From VXNE01 sp965208745 (GTDB lineage Bacteria > Pseudomonadota > Gammaproteobacteria > Pseudomonadales > Azotimanducaceae), in NCBI GenBank assembly GCA_965208745.1, contig CBDBPN010000004.1:1426001-1490000 (forward strand): 64,000 nt of DNA, given 5' to 3'. The notes beneath the pieces were generated by a model. That model was not told where the DNA came from, did not search any database, and saw nothing but the letters and a program-made list of their open reading frames with translations. Of this stretch, positions 41,066-48,402 are shown in pieces. How positions within the stretch are numbered: the first letter of the stretch is position 1; each line of letters begins with the position of its first letter. A program made the translations under genes and the position numbers.

Positions 41066-42093
41066 GCACCCTGCGAGTGGGGGACGACACCAGCGGATGC
41101 GTACTTGGCCTTGCTCGCCTTCTGGCCCTTCGGCGGGTCCGGTACTACGAAGTCATCGCCGAACAGCTCATTGAGGATCTTGCACTGTTCGCGCTCATCG
41201 CTCAGGTCTGCCACATCCTTCAGTCGGTCCTTCAGCCGGGTCAGCTTGTTGAAGAGTTGCGTCCCGGTGTCGAGACTCGATCCGTGGAAGATGTCGCGCC
41301 ACGGCTGCACGGGGAGGTCTACCCGTACGCGGTAGTTGTCGCCCTCGACGCTGAAGTACCCTCCCCCCAGAATCGCCTCGACGGTCGACCGGAGGGCCGT
41401 GAGATCCTGGCTCGCACGCTCCGCGCTGAAGGAGTATCGGAACTGGCTCTTGACCATCACAGTAAGACCGATCGAGAACACTTTGCGAGCGACGTCCGCA
41501 CTGAACTGGACGTCACGCCAGCGCTTCAGGTAACGCACCAAGCGGCGAAACTGCGCAATGCAGGCGCTGGCGTCATCTGAGACGAACATGTCGGAGTTGT
41601 TGACCCAATTGATCAGGCCGTCGGGGTCGCTAGCAGACCACTCGCGGTGGTCTTCGTCCGAGTGCTCCTTGCCAACGGCGAGCTCGTGTTGGTCGCCGGA
41701 TAGCCTGTAGACCACGAAGTCGATGTGGACATCGTCGCTCGCGTAGTCCGCGGTGACGCACGGCTTCTTGATCTTCGCGTTCTTGAAATGCCGGGCTTCG
41801 AGGACACCGAGCACGTCCTTCTTCGGCGTCACCGGGTTCTCTGGGGCTTGGTCCGCGTCGATCACTAAGGCGCGGTCGATGTCGAAGTCTCCACCGACAG
41901 GGATGACGCCGGTGAACGTGCTCAGAGAGCCTTGGATGAAATCGCGGATGACTGGATAGCCGGCGTCGCTGAAGGAGTCCTTCACGTCCGATTTGATGCT
42001 GTCGTCACGTGCACGCGCCTTCTTGTACGCGTCGTCGTTGCGGTCGAGCTTGATCTTCTGGTGGAAAGCGTTGAAGTGGGTCTGTAGCCCCAT
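41062..42093 (-). CDS. CBASS CD-NTase (cGAS/DncV-like nucleotidyltransferase)
   Basis: The 343-residue enzyme makes the cyclic nucleotide alarm on phage infection. The active site is visible as Gly55-Ser56 in QGSLSTFTG, Asp71-x-Asp73 in GGDFDID and a third acid, Asp125, in VHIDFVVY. The C-terminus ends SQGA, consistent with a Cap2 substrate tail. The ATG at 42093 has AAGGAGAAGG upstream, and the longer open frame has no such signal. It is the first gene of a four-gene type II CBASS operon with overlapping genes. I do not assign a clade. Confidence 0.92.
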   Translation of the reverse strand: MGLQTHFNAFHQKIKLDRNDDAYKKARARDDSIKSDVKDSFSDAGYPVIRDFIQGSLSTFTGVIPVGGDFDIDRALVIDADQAPENPVTPKKDVLGVLEARHFKNAKIKKPCVTADYASDDVHIDFVVYRLSGDQHELAVGKEHSDEDHREWSASDPDGLINWVNNSDMFVSDDASACIAQFRRLVRYLKRWRDVQFSADVARKVFSIGLTVMVKSQFRYSFSAERASQDLTALRSTVEAILGGGYFSVEGDNYRVRVDLPVQPWRDIFHGSSLDTGTQLFNKLTRLKDRLKDVADLSDEREQCKILNELFGDDFVVPDPPKGQKASKAKYASAGVVPHSQGA

Positions 42094-42272
42094 TAACCTT
42101 CTCCTTGTTGTTGAATGAAGCCTGTGCCATGCAGGCAGCACCGCCGCGCCTGGCCGCATTTCCAGGTAACTCCGGGCCGAGTCGATATGGCACTGCTGAG
42201 CGCAGGCGACACGACAACGCCACGACGGCTAGCGTGTCACGGTCGACGTTCCGGCCGAGTTCCTGAATGCAG

Positions 42273-42302
42273 CTATATTGGGGCGGTCTCGGTAATCGTC
42301 AA
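42273..42302 (-). promoter_or_regulatory. candidate promoter for the CBASS operon
   Basis: On the minus strand, TTGACG (complement of 42297-42302) is followed after 17-18 bases by AATATAG (42273-42279). That resembles a sigma-70 promoter, about 180 bases before the CD-NTase ATG. The leader would be long, and the -10 is only partly consensus. Confidence 0.4.
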
Positions 42303-42376
42303 CCCGTTGCAGGAGGAATCGACCGGCGATGAGCCACGGTGCGGTGGCGGTACTGCGCTTTGTCGCCGGCTTTGGG

Positions 42377-44854
42377 TCAGGCGTCGATGGCTATCGCGAC
42401 CTCGCTGGCTACCTCGGCATACAGGTCTACGTCGGTATCGGGAGCTCGGATGCTCACAGTTAGGGCGTAGCGGGCGTTACGGTTGGCGCAACCGAGACGG
42501 TCTCGCGTGCGCCACCAGCCGATTGTCGGAAAGACGGCGACCTGTGCTCGGCTTGCGAGATCGGCGGCGGTTCCGCGCCAGATGTCGGAGTGCAACGAAC
42601 CTCTGTGTCGGTTGGCGGCGCCGAGAAGCCAGTGGGGATCGGAAGTCGCGGGGTCCGGCCCTTGCCGCTCGACGGCAGCGTTTACACGGGCGCGAAAGGC
42701 ATTGACGGCTTCCGTTGGCCGCTTGACGTCGAACCGGAGCCCGTGGGACTGGTATCGGTAGCGCGAGTTGCCGCGCTGGGACGGATTGGGCTCTACGAAG
42801 TACGAGAGGGTGATGCGCATCTCGACCTCGACGTCGCCGAGCGACTCCAAGGCGTCGCGCGGCCACGGCAGGCGATGGAGGTGCATGTCCTGCGTGGTGG
42901 GAGGTTTGCCGCGTTGCTTTTGGAAAGGTTGCAGCGTGCTCTGGACGACTAGGGTCAGGGAGTTGGCGACCGTCCAGAGAGCGCGGTCGAGGTCGGGGAC
43001 GCCGAAGCCGCAGCGCTGGACGAGCTGGCGATAGTGGCGCTTGGCGTGGCTTGGGGGCAGGTGCGCCTGGCGCATGGCCGGGGTCCATTCCGCGGAGTGG
43101 ACGATCAATGCGCGGACGGTCTCGGGCCACAGTTCGGGATAGACGGCCATGACCTGGGCGGCCATGCGCGCGCCTAGCGCGGTCGCGGCGCTGGTCGCGT
43201 TCGTGGTCGTGAAGAGTCGGTTGGTCGGTTCGTGATGGGTGGTAAGGAGGCTGAGGCTGGGCATGGTTACCGCGCCCCACGAGTCAGCGGCGGCGTTGCC
43301 GCCTTCGAGGACGATGTCTGGCTTCAGGGGCCACTGGCGCTGCCAACCGAGGGCGGTGGTGCTGAACGGACTGAGGGCACCGCCGGGTGCAATGGGTTCG
43401 TAGTCTTCGGTGTCGGGTTCGGTGATGCGGGTTAAGTTGGTGTAGGCGCCGACAGTGAGAGCGTTCCAGGCCTGCGCCGGGTCGTGGATGCCGTCCGAAT
43501 CGTTGCTGTCGGGATACCGCTCCCAGTCGGCGTTGTCTTTGACATTGCCCGCGGAGACGACAAGAAGCCGCGGGGTGTCGCCTTGGTTGTCGCTGTCGGC
43601 GGCCAGCGCGTCGAGGGTCGCGGACCATCCCGTCGGCCGGCCACGGTCGCGGTTGTCCCTGGCGGTAACCGCCATGCCGAACACGCGGCGACGGCGGGGA
43701 TGGTCGATCTCAGGGCGCGAAACGGCTTCGGCGGTGAGGTAGCCATGGTGGCGGGAATCGGTGCCGTTGGCGCCGTCGTCCCGCAAGAGCTTGACCGACT
43801 CCAAGCGGTGATCGACCTCAATGTCGGCGTTGTCGTCGAGGATGTCGGTAAGGTCGCCGGCTATGGCGAGGCCCGCCAGTTCGGTGCCGTGGCCCGCGTC
43901 GTCGTTGGTACCCCAGGCAGGCTCGACGCTGTGGAGGTCGTCCGCGTTGAGCACGGGGCTTATGAGCGGATGTCCGCGGTTGATGCCGGTGTCGAGGAGG
44001 CACACGTGGGGAGCTTCCGCACCGCCGTTGAACGTGGTGCGTTCGAGGAGGTGACCGAGCCACTCCGACTGCTCCTCGAACGAGAGGGCGTCGAAGAAGT
44101 CCGCAGTTTCCTTGGCGCGGCGGAGTTCGGCGATGCTATTGAGGGTCGCGATGGACTGCTGGATGGCGGCAAGGGACGTGCGGGCGACGAGCACCGTACG
44201 TTCCGGGAAGACGAGTTCGCCCGTTGACACCTGCATGCCAAGCGACGCGGCACGTTCCCGGAAGGCTCCAACGGCGGCTTTGCGGTCGCGTCCGACAGGC
44301 AGCCAGATTTCGCAGGCGAATGGTTCGGTGTCGTCTTCGGGAAACGCCTCGTCGTCGTCCGTCCAGAGAGCGCGGACGCTTGCGGCGCGGATGGCCTGTA
44401 TGGCGTCGAGGAGTCGGCGATTGTCGCGGGGACGGCCGATGCGGTCCTCGCGACGGTCGAGATAATCCCTGATGAGCCTCTCGAAGTGTTCGAGCTTTCC
44501 GGTCGGGACGAAAACGGTGGCGTAGGTGACGTCGTCGCGATGCCGAACGTTGCGCAGCTCGATGCCTTGGTTTTCGCGAGAAAGGCTCTCGAAGGCGAGG
44601 TCGATGTCCGGGAAACTCTGAAACTCCACCTGGATGCCGAGACCGTCGTCCGGATCCTCGGCGCTCGAAGCCGCATCCTCGGCGGCGGTACGAACGTCGC
44701 GGAGTTGGGCGCTTAAGGCGGCGGCATGCTCTTGGCGGTCGCGGGGCGGGACGTTTTGCCCGCCCCCGCCTCTGGCGCGGGCGCGGTACGTCTCCGTGTC
44801 TGTGAAGCCCTCAAGGATGAAATGTCGATGGGTCTCCGAATCCCCGTTCGCCAT
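42377..44854 (-). CDS. subtilisin-like serine protease (S8), partner of AAA+ ATPase
   Basis: The 825-residue protein has no signal peptide, so it acts in the cytoplasm. The catalytic triad is complete: Asp288 in CLLDTGINRGHP, His322 in AGHGTELAGLA and Ser555 in NATSAATALGARMAAQ, with oxyanion Asn437 in SAGN. About 270 residues precede the S8 domain and about 220 follow it; neither is a known propeptide. Its ATG directly follows the ATPase stop (TAGATG), so the two are co-translated. ATPase-protease pairs of this kind are found in conflict and defence loci. The target and the trigger are unknown. Confidence 0.88.
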   Translation of the reverse strand: MANGDSETHRHFILEGFTDTETYRARARGGGGQNVPPRDRQEHAAALSAQLRDVRTAAEDAASSAEDPDDGLGIQVEFQSFPDIDLAFESLSRENQGIELRNVRHRDDVTYATVFVPTGKLEHFERLIRDYLDRREDRIGRPRDNRRLLDAIQAIRAASVRALWTDDDEAFPEDDTEPFACEIWLPVGRDRKAAVGAFRERAASLGMQVSTGELVFPERTVLVARTSLAAIQQSIATLNSIAELRRAKETADFFDALSFEEQSEWLGHLLERTTFNGGAEAPHVCLLDTGINRGHPLISPVLNADDLHSVEPAWGTNDDAGHGTELAGLAIAGDLTDILDDNADIEVDHRLESVKLLRDDGANGTDSRHHGYLTAEAVSRPEIDHPRRRRVFGMAVTARDNRDRGRPTGWSATLDALAADSDNQGDTPRLLVVSAGNVKDNADWERYPDSNDSDGIHDPAQAWNALTVGAYTNLTRITEPDTEDYEPIAPGGALSPFSTTALGWQRQWPLKPDIVLEGGNAAADSWGAVTMPSLSLLTTHHEPTNRLFTTTNATSAATALGARMAAQVMAVYPELWPETVRALIVHSAEWTPAMRQAHLPPSHAKRHYRQLVQRCGFGVPDLDRALWTVANSLTLVVQSTLQPFQKQRGKPPTTQDMHLHRLPWPRDALESLGDVEVEMRITLSYFVEPNPSQRGNSRYRYQSHGLRFDVKRPTEAVNAFRARVNAAVERQGPDPATSDPHWLLGAANRHRGSLHSDIWRGTAADLASRAQVAVFPTIGWWRTRDRLGCANRNARYALTVSIRAPDTDVDLYAEVASEVAIAIDA

Positions 44855-45841
44855 CTATTGAGGCCCGTCGCGCAGGCGGGCTGCGATCGCCTTGCGTTCC
44901 TGGAGCATGGTGCGGATGGCGCGCTCGCGGCATTTGCTGTGGCCGTCGATGAGGGCGTCCTTGAGGACATCGTTGGCGGCCCGTGTGATCTCGGCGTAGC
45001 TGAGGCCGTGGGCCTCCTCGCCGAGCGTCTTCCAGCGCACGCGAGCAGAGTTGGAATGAAGTCGGGTGCGGAGGAGCTTGGTCGCTTGCTTCGCATCCGG
45101 CAGGTCGTAGTGGAGGATGTCGTCGAAACGCCGGAAGAGCGCCCGATCGAGAATGTCGGGGTGGTTCGTGGCTGCGAGCACCAGGCTGTGGGAGCGGTCT
45201 TGCTCGATCATCAACAGGAAGCTGTTGAGCACGCGCCGGATCTCGCCGACGTCGTTGGTGAGTTCCCTGCCGGAGCCGATGGCGTCGAACTCGTCGAAGA
45301 AGTAGATGCCGCGCGTTCGGTGCGTGGCGTCAAAGACCTGCCGCAGTTTGGCTGCGGTCTCGCCCATGAAGCGCGTGATGAGGCCGTCTAGGCGGACCTG
45401 TAGGAGGGCGAGGCCGAGTTCGCCGGCGAGCACCGATGCGGTCATGGTCTTGCCAGTGCCCGGGGGGCCAACGAGGAGGAGCTTTCGACGCGGGGAGAGG
45501 CCGTGGTCGAGGATCCGTCCGGCGACACGTTGTTCGCGGATGACGCGCTGCAACTGCTTCGCCAGGTCGGGCTCGATGATCATGTCCGAAAGGCGGTTCG
45601 AGGGGTTGGAGACTTCGAGGATGTTGGCGAGCTCGCCGCGGGGCTGACTGATGGAGACGAGGGAGGCTGCGCCGCGTTTTTGCTTGGCCTTGTCGATGGC
45701 CTCGCGAAGATCGGTCGCGAGCTTGCCGTGGCCTAGCCGCGCTTCGTGGGCGGCGACCTGCATGGCGACGGAGAGGAAGCGGTCGTCGTCGCCGTCGATG
45801 TAGGACTGTACGAGGGCCTTGAGCTGGCTGCCGCTGGCCAT
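44855..45841 (-). CDS. AAA+ ATPase, partner of the subtilase
   Basis: The 328-residue protein is a classic AAA domain: Walker A GPPGTGKT, Walker B GIYFFDEFDAIG, sensor 1 LAATNHPDIL and the arginine finger pair in DRALFRRFDD. A helical N-terminal region of about 110 residues precedes it and a short helical lid follows. It probably assembles into a ring that unfolds or delivers a substrate to the subtilase encoded next. It belongs to the FtsH/Vps4-like clade by its FFDEFDAIG motif. Confidence 0.88.
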   Translation of the reverse strand: MASGSQLKALVQSYIDGDDDRFLSVAMQVAAHEARLGHGKLATDLREAIDKAKQKRGAASLVSISQPRGELANILEVSNPSNRLSDMIIEPDLAKQLQRVIREQRVAGRILDHGLSPRRKLLLVGPPGTGKTMTASVLAGELGLALLQVRLDGLITRFMGETAAKLRQVFDATHRTRGIYFFDEFDAIGSGRELTNDVGEIRRVLNSFLLMIEQDRSHSLVLAATNHPDILDRALFRRFDDILHYDLPDAKQATKLLRTRLHSNSARVRWKTLGEEAHGLSYAEITRAANDVLKDALIDGHSKCRERAIRTMLQERKAIAARLRDGPQ

Positions 45842-45966
45842 TCAGGTTCCCGGGGGGCGGAGTCGGATCCGTACGCGGCGCTGGTGGGGCGCTTGAGCGG
45901 CGGGCCCGGTCGTTGCTACACGAACCGTGCGCAGGTGGCGCTGGGGACGGGGGGGCATGAGGTACC

Positions 45967-45987
45967 GTTCATCGTGTACGTGTGAAC
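45967..45987. promoter_or_regulatory. short dyad upstream of the AAA+/subtilase genes
   Basis: GTTCA and TGAAC are separated by 11 bases about 125 bases before the ATPase start. The size and spacing fit an operator for a dimeric repressor, but the evidence is weak. Confidence 0.25.
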
Positions 45988-46065
45988 AGTATCGCATTGG
46001 GGCCGGCTGGGGAAGTCTGAGGGGTCTTCAAGGATGGGTCGGCGGGGAGTCAGACTGGAGGATCG

Positions 46066-46328
46066 CTATCTAGTGCGTTGGGAGGGGGAGAGTGTGGCGA
46101 GGATTCTCGAGACGGCGTCGTCTAGGTCGGCGCGCGTAGCTGGCAAGGCATCAGGGTGCGGTGCGGTGGGTTGCGGGGCGTGGGCCGTGGCCCGAATCAT
46201 GCGGCGGATCGCGGTGGGGCGAGAAGGCGTGAGGCCCGAATCTGGGTCGGGTTTGCGGCTGCCCAAGCGTCGATGATCTCGATGTCGGGCGGGTACAGGC
46301 GAACGGTGGTTTTGCTGACGACGGGCAC
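46066..46328 (-). pseudogene. small ribbon-helix-helix-like gene with a frameshift
   Basis: A GTG at 46328, three bases after the stop of the 265-residue gene, reads VPVVSKTTVRLYPPDIEIID AWAAANP in a style typical of RHH antitoxin-like proteins. After CCCGACCCAG the sequence makes sense only in another frame (DSGLTPSRPTAIRRMIRATA, then ADLDDAVSRILATLSPSQRTR and stop at 46066). One added base near 46243-46250 would join the two. I therefore call a frameshifted or misassembled small gene. Confidence 0.45.
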
Positions 46329-46330
46329 GG

Positions 46331-47128
46331 TCAGTCGGCGGCGGATGGTCGTCGGGCGTCGGTGCAGGTATTGGTATTGCGGCCCGGCAACGCCCCCGGA
46401 TCCAACAGATCGAATCGCTGGGGCGCATCGGTCGGACGCGGCAGGTCGAGCTTCCGCGACGCTTGGACCGCATAGAGGATCGACCGAATCGCGCCGAAAT
46501 GGACGCGGTAGTACCGGAGATTGGGGTTCCAGGCGCGGACGTCCTTGGCGACCTCCGTGGCGGCGGCCACCTCGGCGAAGACGCTATCGAAGTGCGCGAT
46601 CGCGGTGCCAAGCTTCATCAGCGCGGGAAACTGTGTCTCCAGGAAGAAGCGCGCCGTGGTCGCCGGATCGGAAAGGGGTTTCGCGCCGTCCGGAATGGCG
46701 CGTTGGACCCAACGGTCGTTCTTGCGGCGCCAGCCGTTGATGCCGCGGACCGTCGCGTCGGCGTGGCGGGCGAGGTTGTCGAGGCAGAGGTCCAGGGTGC
46801 CGGCGCGGCGCCGCAACAGGCCGGTCAGGATGAAGTGCGCGAACGGAATGCCGGGGATTCGGACTCCGTCGCCCGGGCGGGTCGGCGGCAGGCGGCCGAG
46901 CCAGAGCTGGCGGGCCTGCATCGTGCGGAGGATGAACACGCGAGCGTCTGGCGTCGGGGTGACGTTGCGGAAGTCGCGCTCGATCTCTTCGGAAGTGGGC
47001 GCCGGGACGTTCGCGAACTTGGCTTCGGGGGAGGCCAGGAAGCGCACTCCCCGGCTCGACTCGAAAATCTCGTTGCCGTCATGGTCGACGGGATCGGGCT
47101 GTAGGTCAAGGGGCGTGTCGGTGGTCAC
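46331..47128 (-). CDS. hypothetical protein, 265 aa
   Basis: The protein starts MTTDTPLDLQPDPVDHDGNEIFE and has no signal peptide or membrane helix. It is rich in Arg and Ala with several amphipathic helices (RVFILRTMQARQLWLGRLPP, FFLETQFPALMKLGTAIAHFD). I do not recognise a domain. It is tightly coupled to the frameshifted small gene downstream and lies 110 bases downstream of the 187-residue gene, all on the minus strand. A role in the surrounding defence island is possible by position only. Confidence 0.6.
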   Translation of the reverse strand: MTTDTPLDLQPDPVDHDGNEIFESSRGVRFLASPEAKFANVPAPTSEEIERDFRNVTPTPDARVFILRTMQARQLWLGRLPPTRPGDGVRIPGIPFAHFILTGLLRRRAGTLDLCLDNLARHADATVRGINGWRRKNDRWVQRAIPDGAKPLSDPATTARFFLETQFPALMKLGTAIAHFDSVFAEVAAATEVAKDVRAWNPNLRYYRVHFGAIRSILYAVQASRKLDLPRPTDAPQRFDLLDPGALPGRNTNTCTDARRPSAAD

Positions 47129-47238
47129 TTTGGCGGCCGTAGGGCCGGCTGCGCCGATCTACTGCCCAACGCCGGCGGCACCAAGTCTCGATCAGCGATG
47201 CCTGACGACCGTCAGCGACCGGGCTGAAGCGGTAGTGC

Positions 47239-47802
47239 TCACGCCCCCAGCGTCCCCACCGTCACTCCACGCGGATCGATCACCTCAAGAGCCATGCCCC
47301 CGAGTATGCCGGCATCCCGGACGCTAATGCCCCCGGCCAGGCCAAGCACAACGCCAGAAGCTCCTTCCCTGAGCGCCCAGTTGTAGAGAAGGTCCGCGTA
47401 GATTTCCCCTGGGACTTCGTCGGGCGAGCGCCGCATGAACGCCAGTCCCGCGCGGACAGCGAAGATCTCATTGATGTAGAGGAGTTCTCTGGTTGTCTCC
47501 GCATCGTCGCAGTCGAAATGTACGGGTCGCAACTTCGCGATCCACTTGATCGTGAAGCCGGCCTGCTTGATTTCGTCGACAAGCGGGCTCCCGTGGTAGC
47601 GCTTGTGGCGATCCACGTCATCGAAGTACGACTTCACCACGATGCAAAGAATGGCGCGGTTCATCCGAAGATGCCGAAAATCGTCGGACTCGTCCCGTAG
47701 TGCGTCGAAGGTCTGCTCCAGAAAGAGCAGCCTCTTGATCACGCGGTCTTCGTCTTCCATCGGCAAATCGATCCATGCGGCCCGCGCCGGACCGATGCCC
47801 AT
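47239..47802 (-). CDS. hypothetical protein, 187 aa, third gene of an XRE-led operon
   Basis: The protein starts MGIGPARAAW; an internal ATG (MEDEDRVIK, 47760) is also possible. The central part is helical with charged patches (FLEQTFDALRDESDDFRHLRMNR), and the C-terminal part is Gly-rich and hydrophobic (SGVVLGLAGGISVRDAGILGGMA), perhaps membrane-interacting. I do not recognise the family. It follows the 64-residue gene by 14 bases and is likely the effector or cargo of a small regulated operon. Confidence 0.6.
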   Translation of the reverse strand: MGIGPARAAWIDLPMEDEDRVIKRLLFLEQTFDALRDESDDFRHLRMNRAILCIVVKSYFDDVDRHKRYHGSPLVDEIKQAGFTIKWIAKLRPVHFDCDDAETTRELLYINEIFAVRAGLAFMRRSPDEVPGEIYADLLYNWALREGASGVVLGLAGGISVRDAGILGGMALEVIDPRGVTVGTLGA

Positions 47803-47816
47803 TGAGGCTAAGAAGC

Positions 47817-48011
47817 TCAGCTCAGGCCATGTTTCTCAAACACGTCATGCACGAAGCTGGCGTGCGAGCGCTCGGTTTCCCTGACGAAGCCCAAAAGGGC
47901 CTTCTCGTCCACCGGCATCGCTTGGTTCGGCGTGCGCGCCTCGCCGACCTTCCTGATCGCCGGGTTTCTGAGCAACTCACGATACCGGCGTTTCAGTTCG
48001 TCGTCAGTCAT
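47817..48011 (-). CDS. small acidic protein, 64 aa, second gene of an XRE-led operon
   Basis: The ATG at 48011 lies inside the 3' end of the XRE gene (8-base overlap), so it is probably translationally coupled. The product (MTDDELKRRYRELLRNPAIRK...HGLS) is mostly helical and hydrophilic. I see no known domain. Its size and position would suit an antitoxin or adaptor, but that is inference. Confidence 0.6.
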   Translation of the reverse strand: MTDDELKRRYRELLRNPAIRKVGEARTPNQAMPVDEKALLGFVRETERSHASFVHDVFEKHGLS

Positions 48012-48276
48012 GGGCTTCACTCCCGGTTCCATCCAACTCGTCTCCGGCATCGGCGTAGCGCTCTACCTCCGTTGCCTCCAGCGAGCCTCCGTACTCCCTC
48101 TGCAAGGCCTCAAAGACGGCCATCACTTTCGGGGCGGTGTGCCAGTGCCCCTCTTCCAACGTACGTAACAAGTCGCGTCCTACGCCGGCGTTTGCCGCGA
48201 GCTTCGTCATGCTAAGCCCCTTGTTCTCCCGGAGCTCGCGACATCTCTCGAACCGACGCTTCGACACATAGGCCAT
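48004..48276 (-). CDS. XRE-family HTH transcriptional regulator
   Basis: From ATG 48276 the protein has 90 residues. It carries a Cro/C1-type helix-turn-helix (RCRELRENKGLSMTKLAANAGVGRDLLRTLEEG). A short acidic tail follows (LEATEVERYADAGDELDGTGSE). It is the first gene of a three-gene operon with a near-consensus promoter 10 bases upstream of the ATG, so it probably represses its own operon. The very short leader suggests little room between the start of transcription and the ATG. Confidence 0.85.
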   Translation of the reverse strand: MAYVSKRRFERCRELRENKGLSMTKLAANAGVGRDLLRTLEEGHWHTAPKVMAVFEALQREYGGSLEATEVERYADAGDELDGTGSEAHD

Positions 48277-48285
48277 GGCGTCGCG

Positions 48286-48314
48286 ACTATACGAAGAAAA
48301 TCGGCGGTAAACAA
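48286..48314 (-). promoter_or_regulatory. sigma-70-like promoter of the XRE operon
   Basis: On the minus strand TTGTTT (48309-48314) and TATAGT (48286-48291) are separated by exactly 17 bases. The -10 lies 9 bases before the ATG, so the messenger would be nearly leaderless. The AT-rich character stands out in this GC-rich window. Confidence 0.6.
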
Positions 48315-48402
48315 CAAGAACCGGCGGCTTACGTCGGATTCCGGCAGAAACCCGCGCTTTCCGTCGATCACGCCACGCGGCCAGCGAGGCGCTCCGCACC
48401 CG

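Noticed and set aside
35585..48402. A second copy of the tRNA-Leu 3' end as the right att site of the island
   Set aside because: I looked for the T-arm and acceptor sequence near the right edge (48.2-49.5 kb) and elsewhere in the island and saw none.
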